Positions 1 through 8,864 are shown, counted from the first letter of the stretch. The stretch is 38,908 bases of DNA from Geobacteraceae bacterium (GCA_009773645.1 WSYB01000036.1:1-38908); one strand, 5' to 3'. Program-made: numbers and translations. Notes: generated from the sequence alone by a model not told the origin.

Positions 1-141
1 GATGACCGATTTGTCCTGCGAGAAGAACCTTCACCTTACAACGCCGATTTTGCCCCTCAAAAGGGACACCTAAGCTCAGAAAACAGCTATTATTTGGACG
101 CTTCCCTTTCAGAATTGATGGGTTAGCTTGGTCCGACCCCA
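1..141 (+). repeat. Copy 1 of a repeated sequence (right part of an inverted-repeat element)
   Basis: Positions 1-48 are identical to 3851-3898. After a 28-30 bp insertion present only here (about 49-79, containing a small CCCCT/AGGG hairpin), the match resumes and runs to 141 against 3963 with a few substitutions. The last 21 bases (121-141) are the same terminal repeat that bounds the element at 3754-3963. The window begins inside this copy, so its left end is not visible. It abuts a truncated transposase directly. Confidence 0.8.
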
Positions 142-1079
142 CGAGATCGAATCTTTATCTCGCCCGGTGGGCCAAGCGGCTTTCCTGGAAAGAGACGGCC
201 GACATCTTCAAGACCAGCTGGGACAGCATCTTTCGGGCGGTCAAGTTCGTCGTCGATTGGGGTCTTGCCCACCGAAGCCTCGGCAACGTAACAGAGATTG
301 GCGTTGACGAGATTTCCGTCTTCAAAGGCCAGAAGTACCTGACCATGGTTTACCAGCTCAATGCCGGCGCCAGGCGACTTCTGTGGTGCGGGCCAGAGCG
401 CCGGGTGAAAACGCTGCTTCGCTTCTTCCGGGAGTTCGGTAAGGAGCGAAGCGCAAAGCTCAAGTTCGTCTGTAGTGATATGTGGGCGCCGTACCTCAAG
501 GTCATTGCCAAGAAGGCTCCCAACGCTCTGAACATCCTCGACCGCTTCCATATCATGCGGAAGTTTAACGAGGCGATTGACGAGATCCGACGAGGTGAAG
601 CCAGAGAGTTCAAGGCAACCAAGCAGGAAAACGTCCTTGAAAAGGGGCGCTGGTTGCTTCTGAAACGGCCTGAGAACCTTTCCGAGAAGCAGACATCCCG
701 ACTGGGAGAGCTGCTCAAGCTCAATCTCTCGTCGATCAAGGGCTACCTTTTGCGAGAGGACTTTCAGCGGTTCTGGGAGTACAAGCAAATGCCTGCCGCG
801 GGAAAGTTCCTCGACAACTGGGTAACCAGGACTTTGCAAACCGACTTGGAACCGATGAAGAAGGTGGCTCGCATGCTCAGGAACCACAAACCGATGATTC
901 TCAACTGGTTCAAAGCAAAAGGGCGGCTCTCCAGCGGCGCGGTAGAGGGTCTGAACCTCAAGGCAAAACTGACTATCAGAAAAGCCTATGGTTTCAAATC
1001 AATCAAATGTCTGCAAGTGGCGCTATATCACACACTTGGCGATTTGCCAGAACCGCTATGTCTTCACAGATTTTGCTGA
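123..1079 (+). pseudogene. ISL3-family transposase, 5'-truncated
   Basis: The open frame runs in from the repeat at 1-141 without an ATG at a sensible place. Transposase-like sequence starts at about 147 with an ARWAKRLSWKE segment, followed by the ISL3-type IGVDEIS (near 303), CSDMWAPY (near 474) and SGAVEGLNLKAK (near 940) motifs. These would supply the D, D and E catalytic residues, so the catalytic core is present. The normal N-terminal part, including the zinc-binding and helix-turn-helix region of about 100-150 residues, is missing and is replaced by repeat sequence. An internal ATG at 345 would lose the first catalytic Asp. The gene is therefore most likely a dead remnant whose 5' end was removed when the neighbouring element inserted or recombined. 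The C-terminus (LPEPLCLHRFC) resembles the usual end of the family. Confidence 0.8.
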
Positions 1080-1159
1080 CGAGCCTCCGGTTTAATGCTA
1101 AACGGAAAATCGTGAAGGTTTGGAAAAATCCTCCAGAAATCATTGAGGACGCAAAAGTC

Positions 1160-1206
1160 AAGGCCCCGGTGTGAGCTAGCTACATAGCACCGGGGCCTTT
1201 TTGCGT
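1160..1206 (+). terminator. Rho-independent terminator
   Basis: A 12-bp perfect stem (1160-1171 with 1188-1199) encloses a 16-nt loop and is followed by a T run. The flanking GCAAAA and TTTTGC extend the pairing outward. It lies 80 bases after the transposase remnant and upstream of the TPR gene, so it insulates that gene from transcription coming from the left. The symmetry means it could also act on the other strand. Confidence 0.85.
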
Positions 1207-1336
1207 TTGTGGGTTGTTTTGCCTGGTTCTACAGAATTCCCCTTACGAAATTGATTTTTATGTGCTATGTTAACAAAATTCAACTATTAGTGCTAGATGT
1301 CTGTAAATATTCGTTTTGTGTGTGAAGGAGGGTGAC

Positions 1337-2335
1337 ATGAAAAAGCGAATCGTTACGATGTTGACTCTTGCCGTCTGTCTGTTCGGTTTTGTCTATCATG
1401 CTGCGGCCGAAAACGGTTCGTTGGCCAAGGGCAAATCCTATGTAGATGCCCGTATGTGGGATGAGGCTATTTCTACTCTTAACAAGGTTATAGTAGCCGA
1501 CCCAACCAATGCCGAGGCCCATTACCTTCTCGGTTATAGTTACGATAGGCAGGGGAACAGTTTTAAGGCCAATGAGCGTTACAATAGTGCCATAGCCCTT
1601 GATTTGAAGAGAGGTAAGGCCAGCAAAGCACTGCTTAGGATGTCCATTCCTCAGATACTCGCCACAAGACAAGTATTCGAAGATGCTTTCGTAAAAAACC
1701 CAGATTTCAAGAAGAATATAGCGAATCAGATATTTGAATTGGGCGAGGTGCGATTAAAGGATAAAGAATTCCAAGAAGCAAAGACTTTGTTTTCGATGTC
1801 TGTGTCTTTCGATAACAATCTGAGTTATCGAGCATGTGATGTATTCTATAAGCGGGCCTCAAGCACCGATGACGGTGTATTAACGTATACGTCTGAACTC
1901 CAAAACTATTGCGGCAACAACAAAAAACGTATGGCAGAGGTAGGTGAGAAAATCCTGCTTATTGCGTCAGCTGCTCCAAAAGGAGATTATAGAAATGCAC
2001 TCAAACAGAAAGCTTTACTATATTTGCCTCAAGAAAGGATAGATCAAGTCATTCCGCCACCAAGTTGGAAGATAGTTCTCGAAAGAACATTCGAAGGTCG
2101 AGGATTAAATGATGATGACTGGATTCCAATAGCTGCAGCAGGAATAGATATTAACATCGGAGATCACTTAATAATTACTGGTAACAAATTTGATTTTTTT
2201 GATAAAGGTAAATGGCAGACTTATCAAAATAGAATGGAAATGACTAATATAATAGGCGCTGATGGATCATTTGGAGCCAAAGCAGAAAAAGGAGAAAAAT
2301 TTAAAGTAGAAGTGCAAAGGTTTGTTGAGCAATAA
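1337..2335 (+). CDS. Secreted tetratricopeptide-repeat protein
   Basis: Start chosen at 1337 because AAGGAGG lies 6-7 bases upstream; an upstream in-frame ATG at 1316 has no such site. The product is 332 residues. Residues 1-24 form a signal peptide (basic KKR, hydrophobic core, cleavage near HAAA/EN). Residues about 27-95 contain two TPR-like helix pairs (WDEAISTLNKVIVADPTNAEAHYLLG is typical). The remainder is less regular, and the C-terminal 80 residues look beta-rich and charged, with no family I recognise. It is probably a periplasmic scaffold or protein-interaction factor. The second half is clearly AT-rich compared with the genes after position 5300, which fits acquisition by transfer. 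A specific function cannot be assigned. Confidence 0.8.
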   Translation: MKKRIVTMLTLAVCLFGFVYHAAAENGSLAKGKSYVDARMWDEAISTLNKVIVADPTNAEAHYLLGYSYDRQGNSFKANERYNSAIALDLKRGKASKALLRMSIPQILATRQVFEDAFVKNPDFKKNIANQIFELGEVRLKDKEFQEAKTLFSMSVSFDNNLSYRACDVFYKRASSTDDGVLTYTSELQNYCGNNKKRMAEVGEKILLIASAAPKGDYRNALKQKALLYLPQERIDQVIPPPSWKIVLERTFEGRGLNDDDWIPIAAAGIDINIGDHLIITGNKFDFFDKGKWQTYQNRMEMTNIIGADGSFGAKAEKGEKFKVEVQRFVEQ

Positions 2336-2544
2336 TTATTGCACTTGGTTAAAGTCTCCAAACCCCATTTCCCAAACGATAATCGCGAAAACCAATTTGC
2401 CAATCGAGGGAGGGAAAAGGTAAGGGGTCTACTCTCCGGTTTCCATTTTTAAGTGTAAATAAAATAAAAATCGCAGCATGAACTGAGGACATGGCCCCCC
2501 AAACCGGCATTAGGTCACCGCCCGGCCAGTTGCACAAGGCATTT

Positions 2545-3018
2545 ATGAAGCTAATTGATCAATTCAAGCGCCTCCCAATATGGCAAAAGATTTTTGGACT
2601 TGCCTCGCTATTCGGTATACCTCTAGCGATATTTCCTCAAGGCGCCAAGCAGACATATGACGTTATCAAAGACTCTGTTGGCGTCAACAGTGGCATGGTC
2701 CGGACGAATATTGAGACGTCACCAGGCGCAACAGTTATTCAGAACCAATTTAATGTTTTTCAGCAACCACCTATCGGCTTACAAGAATCACAAAAAGCCC
2801 GAAAGCCCACTGCAACAAACCGTCCAACTCATGAACAAACTCCGGCAAAAAACCAAGGTGGCAAGTCAGATAATTACCATAGCAATATGACAAGTTCAAC
2901 CACTCATAAATTGAATAGTAAGAACTCCATAACTCAAACGAGTAATTCGGATAGCAGGTCGATAATTATTAATCCAGATAATTTTCAACCTAGCAAGCCA
3001 CTCCCGCGAGACTATTAA
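2545..3018 (+). CDS. Hypothetical membrane-anchored protein
   Basis: The open frame begins at 2491, but the ATG at 2545 gives a more natural N-terminus (MKLIDQFKRLPIWQK). The ribosome site is weak in either case. The 157-residue product has one short hydrophobic segment (about residues 15-33, ending IPLAIFPQG) and then a long, low-complexity polar tail rich in Asn, Ser, Thr and Gln. The tail looks disordered. I recognise no domain. Codon use and base composition match the AT-rich neighbours on either side, so it belongs with the imported group 1337-3544. It may not be translated, although its length and lack of stops in AT-rich DNA favour a real gene. Confidence 0.5.
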   Translation: MKLIDQFKRLPIWQKIFGLASLFGIPLAIFPQGAKQTYDVIKDSVGVNSGMVRTNIETSPGATVIQNQFNVFQQPPIGLQESQKARKPTATNRPTHEQTPAKNQGGKSDNYHSNMTSSTTHKLNSKNSITQTSNSDSRSIIINPDNFQPSKPLPRDY

Positions 3019-3064
3019 TATATGCATCAATTGTCATCCGAATATAAACTTAGGAGGATGCGTT

Positions 3065-3544
3065 ATGAAAGCAAAAATTGTTGGAGTGCTAGTGGTTGTA
3101 GCTAGTATTTCAATTTTCTGTACAATATCTAAAGCAGGTGAAATTTTATTGATTGAAATTGATGGCCGGAAAAACTGTTGCCTAGAAAGTAACCATAATA
3201 AATGTTCTAAAGACATTACATTATCAGCCGGGAAATATATTATAACCCCACATAAGGGGGCAATATCTCGTTGGGGTAATGACAAGACAGCAAACAAACA
3301 AGGAGAACATCCGTGGGAATTTTTTGTTAATGTTGAAGCTGGTAATGAAATATATGGTTTGGGTAGCCTTGTAAGATATGGGAAAGCAGATGAAGCTTTT
3401 GAAAAACAAAAAACACAGAAAATTGATTTGGATTTAAATGTAAATTCAGTTGTAAGGTTTTGGGTCGAAGATGAATGGGAGGGAAGAGACTATTGTAGAG
3501 ATAATAGAGGAATTGAAGAAGTGAAAATAGAGAAAGTATATTAG
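3065..3544 (+). CDS. Hypothetical secreted protein
   Basis: AGGAGG lies 7 bases before the ATG. The product has 159 residues. Residues 1-24 are a signal peptide (MKAKIVGVLVVVASIS..., cleavage near SKA/GEI). The mature part is hydrophilic, contains four Cys (a CC pair near residue 38, one near 47 and one near 144) that could form disulfides in the periplasm, and ends in a charged VKIEKVY tail. No family is recognised. The DNA is strongly AT-rich, unlike the bulk of the window, which suggests horizontal acquisition together with the two genes upstream. Confidence 0.7.
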   Translation: MKAKIVGVLVVVASISIFCTISKAGEILLIEIDGRKNCCLESNHNKCSKDITLSAGKYIITPHKGAISRWGNDKTANKQGEHPWEFFVNVEAGNEIYGLGSLVRYGKADEAFEKQKTQKIDLDLNVNSVVRFWVEDEWEGRDYCRDNRGIEEVKIEKVY

Positions 3545-3710
3545 CAAATAGAGCTTGATGCAGAGAGAGATACTTTCACCTGACTTTCACCAATCCTTGT
3601 TTATTTCGATAAATTTATATAGACTTCAATGGACTTTGGCCGGTGGAGATATTGGGGTAGCTAGTTGAAATTGTTGGAATTTAGGTAATTTGCCTGCTTT
3701 TCAGCCCCTC

Positions 3711-3734
3711 TTTCGAATCCCTATCTCTCCGCCA
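3711..3734 (+). other. tRNA-Ser-like 3' end (possible att-site scar)
   Basis: These 24 bases read as the T-loop, acceptor strand and CCA of a class II (Ser-type) tRNA: TTCGAAT, then CCCTA, TCTCTCC, G and CCA. The upstream 65 bases give only a poor tRNA body. GGAGATA at about 3645 could pair with six of seven acceptor bases, but no T-stem partner exists. I read it as a tRNA 3'-end duplicate left by an integrase event, or a decayed tRNA, not a working gene. Confidence 0.45.
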
Positions 3735-3753
3735 TAAAAACACACGAGGGCTC

Positions 3754-3963
3754 TGGGGTCGGACCAAGCTAACCATCCGTAATGATGTAATAAATTGGGC
3801 ATAATCGCCCCCATTTACAGCTTTAGACACACGTTTTCGCAGGCAAAAAGGATGACCGATTTGTCCTGCGAGAAGAACCTTCACCTTACAACGCCGATTA
3901 GAAAACAGCTATTATTTGGACACTTCCCTTTCAGTATTGATGGGTTAGCTTGGTCCGACCCCA
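3754..3963. mobile_element. 210-bp element with 21-bp terminal inverted repeats (MITE-like)
   Basis: Positions 3754-3774 are the exact reverse complement of 3943-3963, so the 210-bp segment is bounded by perfect 21-bp inverted repeats beginning TGGGGTCGGACC. No transposase is encoded inside. The right part (3851-3963) recurs at 1-141. No clear target-site duplication is seen. The size, lack of a gene and terminal repeats fit a non-autonomous transposon mobilised by a transposase elsewhere; which family moves it is unknown. Confidence 0.65.
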
Positions 3964-3970
3964 GGAGTAG

Positions 3971-4384
3971 CTGCGAAACGATCTGGTTGGCCGGTTAACA
4001 GAGGTGGATCGAGGATCGGCATGTGCAGCCGATCCCCGCATTCTCGGGCCGCTGGAGTTCGTTGAGGAAATCCGGCGGTAGGAGCCTGAGGTTCAGCGGG
4101 TTGAGGCGCGGAAACCCATTGCCGAAATTGTCCGAAGCATCGCCGAAGAATACGGAATCCCTGAACGGGCAATAGCAGCCGGATCGCGCAGGGAGGCGGT
4201 GGTAGCAGCACGGTCCGCAGTGTGTTGGTTGGCTCTGGCAGAGGGATACGCTGCTGCCAACGTAGCGAGATGCCTGGGGATGTCGCGGTACGGAATTTCG
4301 GTGGCTGGCCAAAAGGCAGGGGTAGACCCCCTGAATAATTTCACTAATGCTAGGCGGCGCGCTCAAAGCGGACTTCCGCCTTAA
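3971..4384 (+). pseudogene. REP-associated (RAYT/IS200-like) transposase, C-terminal remnant
   Basis: Reading from 3971 in one frame gives DPRILGPLEFVEEIRR, then a TAG stop at 4079-4081, then in the same frame the helix-turn-helix tail (SRREAVVAARSAVCWLALAEGY... VARCLGMSRYGISVA). This is the characteristic C-terminal part of REP-associated tyrosine transposases, including the FVEEI stretch and the DnaA-like DNA-binding helix. The catalytic HUH/Tyr domain is absent, and the inverted-repeat element ends eight bases before this remnant starts. It is non-functional through truncation plus a nonsense codon. The last 35 bases overlap the end of hicB on the opposite strand. Confidence 0.7.
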
Positions 4385-4781
4385 GACCCAGAAGGGCTGC
4401 AGCGTGAAGAACAGCTCGGATGTGGCTTTGATGTTTGGGATCGAGAAGCCTGCGGACAATCTTTTCGTCCACACCGAGACGGGCGGCAAGATCTGTACGA
4501 GTAAGCCCGGCGTCAAGCATGGCGTTGTTCAAGGCTGCTTTCGTGGCAAGGAGCGGATCAAGGGATACAAAGGCATCACCATCCGTATAAGTGGATTCCG
4601 GTACGCGCTCGCGGCGCACGAGGTAGCCCGCTACGGCTTCGGCAAGGCAATCTTCGGCTTCGGCAAGTGCTTCTTCCCGTGTCTTTCCGTCGGTGGCCGC
4701 ACCGTGGAGATCGGGGAACTTAACAAGATAAAAGCCAGCTTCGTCGCATGTGATACTATAGGGATAGCGGTAGGTGCTCAT
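4350..4781 (-). CDS. hicB: HicB-family antitoxin
   Basis: The product has 143 residues. Residues 1-50 have the degraded RNase H-like HicB fold (YPYSITCDEAGFYLVKFPDLHGAATDG, then EEALAEAEDCLAEAV). Residues about 85-140 form a helix-turn-helix (LTRTDLAARLGVDEKIVRRLLD). It should bind and inhibit the HicA mRNA interferase and repress its own promoter. Its ATG overlaps the stop of the upstream toxin gene, the normal hicA-hicB order, so the two are translationally coupled. Confidence 0.85.
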   Translation of the reverse strand: MSTYRYPYSITCDEAGFYLVKFPDLHGAATDGKTREEALAEAEDCLAEAVAGYLVRRERVPESTYTDGDAFVSLDPLLATKAALNNAMLDAGLTRTDLAARLGVDEKIVRRLLDPKHQSHIRAVLHAAALLGLKAEVRFERAA

Positions 4782-4993
4782 CGTAAATCCTCCTTCGTTA
4801 GTCCTAAGTCGGCAAGCATTGAGGCCAGAAGACCAGGGCCAATTTCTTTCTTACGGTCTTTGACAATGGTGAAGCTGTCACCGAGGTAAAGGGTGGCATG
4901 GCTGCCCTTGCCACGGGAAGCATCTAAGCTGCAAGAAAGCCCCTTTGCTTTCGCTGCTGCCTTGATTTTTTTGATAAATTCAGCACCGTTCAT
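4778..4993 (-). CDS. hicA: HicA-family mRNA interferase toxin
   Basis: The product is 71 residues starting MNGAEFIKKIKAAAKAKG. It has the short dsRBD-like HicA fold with the catalytic-type His in the RGKGSHATLYLG strand and the usual C-terminal LLASMLADLGLTKEDL helix. The start is set at 4993 because the predicted -10 lies at 5001-5006, so an upstream in-frame ATG at 5029 would sit inside the -35 box and could not be transcribed from this promoter. No Shine-Dalgarno sequence is visible, which fits a leaderless or near-leaderless message. The pair sits among transposon debris, a common place for toxin-antitoxin genes. Confidence 0.85.
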   Translation of the reverse strand: MNGAEFIKKIKAAAKAKGLSCSLDASRGKGSHATLYLGDSFTIVKDRKKEIGPGLLASMLADLGLTKEDLR

Positions 4994-5000
4994 AAAAGAG

Positions 5001-5029
5001 ATTGTCGGACACAACTGTCCGCATGTCAA
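5001..5029 (-). promoter_or_regulatory. hicAB promoter with operator palindrome in the spacer
   Basis: On the minus strand, TTGACA (5029-5024) is followed after exactly 17 bases by GACAAT (5006-5001), a perfect -35 and a 4-of-6 -10. A perfect 6-bp inverted repeat, CGGACA-N4-TGTCCG (5006-5021 on the plus strand), fills the spacer and is a natural site for HicB autorepression. Transcription would start within a base or two of the hicA ATG. Confidence 0.65.
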
Positions 5030-5054
5030 GCAAAATCAGGCAAAAAGATGAAAA

Positions 5055-5252
5055 TTGGCTTGTATAGCATCGGTGTTGATTTCCCCCTCCTTGTTGCTCT
5101 CGGGTTCTGCTGATATGCATTCTCTCACTGACGCAATAAACCGCGGCGCCATCTTCAAATTTCTCATCAAGCCATGGGAAGACGAACTGCTACGGGAAAG
5201 CATCAAGGATGCCCTCAGGTATTACGGTCTGGCAAATTTGAAAGAACGATAG
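5055..5252 (+). pseudogene. Response-regulator receiver domain, C-terminal fragment
   Basis: The stretch LLLSGSADMHSLTDAINRG then AIFKFLIKPWEDELL is the last third of a CheY-like receiver of the type found in HD-GYP/RpfG-like regulators. The conserved Lys-Pro (LIKPWED) is present, but the phospho-acceptor Asp and everything before the beta-4 strand are missing. The frame ends soon after the domain (NLKER). It has no plausible ribosome site and is read as a leftover of a deleted signalling gene at the edge of the mobile region. Confidence 0.6.
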
Positions 5253-5325
5253 TCCTGTTGTCAAACGTCAATCGTACACATCTCCTTGCAGCCTCGTGGG
5301 ATTTGCTTCCTGCTTGCAACTACCT

Positions 5326-6948
5326 TTACGCCGCCAGCTTGAACTGCCCCACCAGCCGCTGCAGTTCCCCCGCAAGGCTTGTCATCCGGCTTGCAGCGTC
5401 AGCTGACTGATGCGCCCCACTGGAGGTCTCCTGCACCACTTCGGTGATCTGCTGCATGCTGTTGCTGATCTCGTTGGTAGTGGCTGTCTGTTCTTCGGCG
5501 GCAGTGGCAACCTGGTTTATCTGCATGGTTACGTCATTGATCTGATCAAGGATATCCTGCAGGGCCCGGCCGGACTTGGCAGCTTCGACGGTCCCCTTTT
5601 CCACCTCTTTTACCCCGTCCTCCATGGCGACCACCGCCCCTTTGGTCTCCTGTTGGATCGTCTTGATCATCTCACCGATCTCGCGGGTCGCCTTGGAAGT
5701 ACGCTCGGCCAGCGCCCGCACCTCATCGGCGACCACCGCGAACCCCCTCCCCTGTTCACCGGCTCGCGCCGCCTCGATGGCAGCGTTCAGGGCCAGAAGG
5801 TTGGTCTGGTCGGCGATGTCCTCAATGGTGCCGATGATCGCACCGATCTGATCGCTTCTCTCTCCCAAGTTTTCCACAGTGCAGGCGGACTCCTTGACCC
5901 GTTCGGCGATCCGGTTCATTACCGACACGCTCTCCTGGACGACCGACGCTCCTGTAACGGCCGAATCGTTGGCCAGCTTGGCCCCTTCTGCCGCCAGGCC
6001 GCAATTCTGGGCGATCTCTGCGGAGGTCGCCGCCATCTCCTCCCCTGCCGCAGCAACAGTACCCGCCTGGGCCGCCACTTCCTCGGCGCCGGTCGCCATC
6101 TGTTCGGAGGTGGAAAGAAGCTGGTTGGCCGCGGAGGCGACCTGTGCGGTAGCTTGTGCAACCTCGGAAATAATCCCCTGAAGTTTATTGATAAATATGT
6201 TGAACCAGTGGGAAATCTCGCCCAGTTCATCCTTTCTGGAATCATCGAGCCGCTTTGTCAGGTCACCTTCTCCTTCAGCTATATCCTTAAGCATGATGAG
6301 CAAACCATTGAGCGACTTCAACAAACTTCTCATTATCCATGCCGACATCGCACCGATTACTAAAATACCAATCAAGCCCAGTACCAGCCCCTTTGCAATC
6401 GTGGCACTCATGGTGCTATCAAAATCCTTGTCGCCTTGCTGAGCCTCTTCGGCAACAGATTCGGTGAATTTCAGCATTTCGGTTTGGATGGTCCGCACTT
6501 CCCGGTCTATCTCTCCGTCGATAGCCCTGATTTCCTCCGTTATGCCTGGGGTCGTCCTTAAGAGAGAAAGCAGCTTGTTTTCGTACAGGCCTATCACCCT
6601 GTCCACTGCCCTCTTTGTATTCTCTGCCCATTCCTTTTTCTGAGGGGTTTCGGCAATTTTCATGACCTTCTCCAGGCGTTCCAGGTTCCGCTGTTTGGTC
6701 TCTGCCCAATACTTGCCCGACTGTTCGAGGTCACGGTTGATGACGGCATCGGCAATAACACCGTACAGGGAGACCCCCATCTGTGCCGCTTCCTCGGTTG
6801 CCCTGCTCTGCTCGGACAAGTCATGGCCGCGATCCTGCAACTGCGCCAGATGCCGCATCCCGAAATAACTTATGCCGATCAGCATGAACAGTGCAATGGC
6901 AGAAATGCCCGCATTCACCATCAGTTTGGCCTTGAATGTAAGATTCAC
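5326..6948 (-). CDS. Methyl-accepting chemotaxis protein
   Basis: A 540-residue receptor. TM1 is at about residues 10-31, a periplasmic four-helix-type sensor spans 32-183, TM2 is 184-206, HAMP is about 207-262, and the cytoplasmic signalling coiled coil runs to the end with the hairpin tip [20 protein letters not shown]. It should sense a periplasmic signal and control a CheA kinase through CheW. The start is GTG at 6948, supported by GGGGGTG seven bases upstream. It lies 61 bp after the stop of the next receptor and is probably co-transcribed with it. It has no CheR-binding pentapeptide (it ends GQFKLAA). Its C-terminal 280 residues are nearly the same as those of its neighbour, while the sensor halves differ. 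No cheA, cheW or cheY is visible in the window. Confidence 0.95.
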   Translation of the reverse strand: MNLTFKAKLMVNAGISAIALFMLIGISYFGMRHLAQLQDRGHDLSEQSRATEEAAQMGVSLYGVIADAVINRDLEQSGKYWAETKQRNLERLEKVMKIAETPQKKEWAENTKRAVDRVIGLYENKLLSLLRTTPGITEEIRAIDGEIDREVRTIQTEMLKFTESVAEEAQQGDKDFDSTMSATIAKGLVLGLIGILVIGAMSAWIMRSLLKSLNGLLIMLKDIAEGEGDLTKRLDDSRKDELGEISHWFNIFINKLQGIISEVAQATAQVASAANQLLSTSEQMATGAEEVAAQAGTVAAAGEEMAATSAEIAQNCGLAAEGAKLANDSAVTGASVVQESVSVMNRIAERVKESACTVENLGERSDQIGAIIGTIEDIADQTNLLALNAAIEAARAGEQGRGFAVVADEVRALAERTSKATREIGEMIKTIQQETKGAVVAMEDGVKEVEKGTVEAAKSGRALQDILDQINDVTMQINQVATAAEEQTATTNEISNSMQQITEVVQETSSGAHQSADAASRMTSLAGELQRLVGQFKLAA

Positions 6949-7009
6949 AATTCACCCCCGTTTGAATTACCGATTAACGGTGTATCCATATTTTTTTCAT
7001 TTGATAGTC

Positions 7010-8659
7010 TCATGCCGCCAGCTTGAACTGCCCCACCAGCCGCTGGAGTTCCTCAGCCAGATGGGCCAGTTGCGAGGCAGCGCCGGCCGATTCATGGGCA
7101 CCGTTGGAGGTTTCCTGTACCACTTCGGTGATCTGCTGCATGCTGTTGCTGATCTCGTTGGTAGTGGCAGTCTGCTCCTCGGCAGCGGTAGCGACCTGGT
7201 TTATCTGCATGGTCACGGCGTTTATCTGATCAAGGATATCCTGCAAGGCCTGCCCGGATTTGGCGGCTTCGGCGGTCCCCATTTCCACCTCTTTCACCCC
7301 CTCCTCCATGGCGGCCACCGCCCCTTTGGTCTCCTGCTGTACCGCCTTGATCATCTCGCCGATCTCGCGGGTCGCCTTGGTAGTCCGCTCTGCCAGCGCC
7401 CGCACCTCGTCGGCGACCACCGCAAACCCCCTCCCCTGTTCGCCGGCCCGCGCCGCCTCAATGGCCGCATTCAAGGCCAGGAGGTTGGTCTGATCGGCGA
7501 TGTCCTCAATGGTGCCGATGATCGCCCCGATCTGGTCAGACCGGCTCCCCAGACTTTCCACGGTATGGGCCGATTCCCTGACCCGTTCGGCAATCCGGCT
7601 CATCACCGTGACGGTTTGCTGTACAACGGAAGCTCCGGTTGTGGCCGAATCGTTGGCATTTTTGGCTCCTCCCGCAGCCATACTGCAGTTCTGGGCGATC
7701 TCGGCGGAAGTCGCCGCCATCTCCTCACCCGCCGTAGCAACGCTCCCCGCCTGGGCCGCCACCTCCTCCGCACCGGTTGCCATCTGTTCGGAAGTGGAGT
7801 GGAGCTGGCTGGCTGCTGCTGCAACCTGAGCGGCGTTCTGCGCTACCTGACCAATGATGGCCTGGAGCCTTTCCCCCATTTCATTCACTTCTCTTGCCAG
7901 CATCCCCATCTCATCCCTGGTGTCGATGTCTGATCTGGCTGTCAAGTCACCCGCGGCGACCTTGGCCAGGGTGCCGAACACCCTTTCGATCGGTTTGCTG
8001 ATGGATTTGGCGATGGCTATTCCCACAAAAAATGCGCCTGCGAGAACCGCAAGTATGATTCCCACCGTCATCTTCACCGAGGTATGGTAGCGTGCCATCT
8101 CCCCCGTATATGTCTCTTCCCCTCCTTTCAGCTCATACTCCACCAGCCGTGCAATGGCCTCTGCCGGTCTGTTATACAATGGAGCAACCGAACCGGTGGC
8201 AAACGTCATCACGTCCGCCCGCGCCTGCGCATTTCCGGACAAGGCGGCTGACTTCGCCATTTCAGCCAGCCTGTTCCCCTGGGCCAGATAGGCCTCGAAC
8301 CCCTCGCGAAACGACTTCAGATGCTCCTGTTTCCCGGCATCCGGGTTTTCATTTTCATAACCGGCCATTGCGTTCTTTACATTCTGAACGCGCTTGGCCA
8401 GATCATCGGCTTTTTCCTTGATCTTCGCCGCATCGGTAAGGGCCATCATGTAAACAAGATCGAGCCGTATGAAAAGAAAATCGTTCTTTATCCCCTGAAG
8501 GCTGGCGATATGTTCCATACTGGAATTCGCCTTACCCAGCCCGGCGCTGACCTTCTTCATATCGGCAAGCCCCATGGCGCCGACAGCCGCCAGGACAAGG
8601 CAGCCACCCATAATCAGCACCAGCAGCTTTGTTTTCACCTTCAAATCAGACCATCTCAT
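7010..8659 (-). CDS. Methyl-accepting chemotaxis protein
   Basis: A 549-residue receptor. TM1 is about residues 11-31, a helical-bundle periplasmic sensor spans 32-194, TM2 is 195-217, HAMP follows ([22 protein letters not shown]), and the signalling domain contains the conserved tip [28 protein letters not shown] lies just upstream of the ATG. The signalling half closely matches that of the receptor at 5326-6948, and both end [12 protein letters not shown], which indicates tandem duplication with replacement of the sensor. A copy of the shared intergenic motif (8795-8811) lies about 140 bp upstream, downstream of a response-regulator gene. The ligand cannot be predicted. Confidence 0.95.
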   Translation of the reverse strand: MRWSDLKVKTKLLVLIMGGCLVLAAVGAMGLADMKKVSAGLGKANSSMEHIASLQGIKNDFLFIRLDLVYMMALTDAAKIKEKADDLAKRVQNVKNAMAGYENENPDAGKQEHLKSFREGFEAYLAQGNRLAEMAKSAALSGNAQARADVMTFATGSVAPLYNRPAEAIARLVEYELKGGEETYTGEMARYHTSVKMTVGIILAVLAGAFFVGIAIAKSISKPIERVFGTLAKVAAGDLTARSDIDTRDEMGMLAREVNEMGERLQAIIGQVAQNAAQVAAAASQLHSTSEQMATGAEEVAAQAGSVATAGEEMAATSAEIAQNCSMAAGGAKNANDSATTGASVVQQTVTVMSRIAERVRESAHTVESLGSRSDQIGAIIGTIEDIADQTNLLALNAAIEAARAGEQGRGFAVVADEVRALAERTTKATREIGEMIKAVQQETKGAVAAMEEGVKEVEMGTAEAAKSGQALQDILDQINAVTMQINQVATAAEEQTATTNEISNSMQQITEVVQETSNGAHESAGAASQLAHLAEELQRLVGQFKLAA

Positions 8660-8794
8660 TCATACCTCCTCCATTTTTATTGCATGCCGACTTTTTTGTG
8701 GCCTCAGGCGTTCTTTGAACAACATTTGCACATGGGTTGTGTACTGTATCGGCCGGATAAAGGTATGACTGAATCATGGTTTTCATGAAAAGAG

Positions 8795-8815
8795 AGTACG
8801 AAAAACCTTAACGGC
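8795..8815 (-). promoter_or_regulatory. Shared intergenic motif, copy A
   Basis: The plus strand reads AGTACGAAAAACCTTAACGG. It shares GAAAAACCTTA with copy B and AGTACGAAA with copy D. It lies about 50 bp after the stop of the regulator at 8865-9515 and about 136 bp before the receptor start at 8659. It is a candidate binding site for one of the three NarL-type regulators (inference). Confidence 0.4.
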
Positions 8816-8864
8816 AGGAGGTGGGATATGCTGAATCAAAAAAGGGACGGGTTGAGGTTTAAGC

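Noticed and set aside
3645-3734. A functional tRNA-Ser gene
   Set aside because: The T-stem cannot pair, the anticodon arm is not evident and the acceptor has a mismatch; only the 3' end is tRNA-like.
5410-6363. Long open frame antisense to the first chemotaxis receptor
   Set aside because: It mirrors the GC-rich receptor codons, has no domain or ribosome site, and the same kind of shadow frame appears opposite the second receptor.
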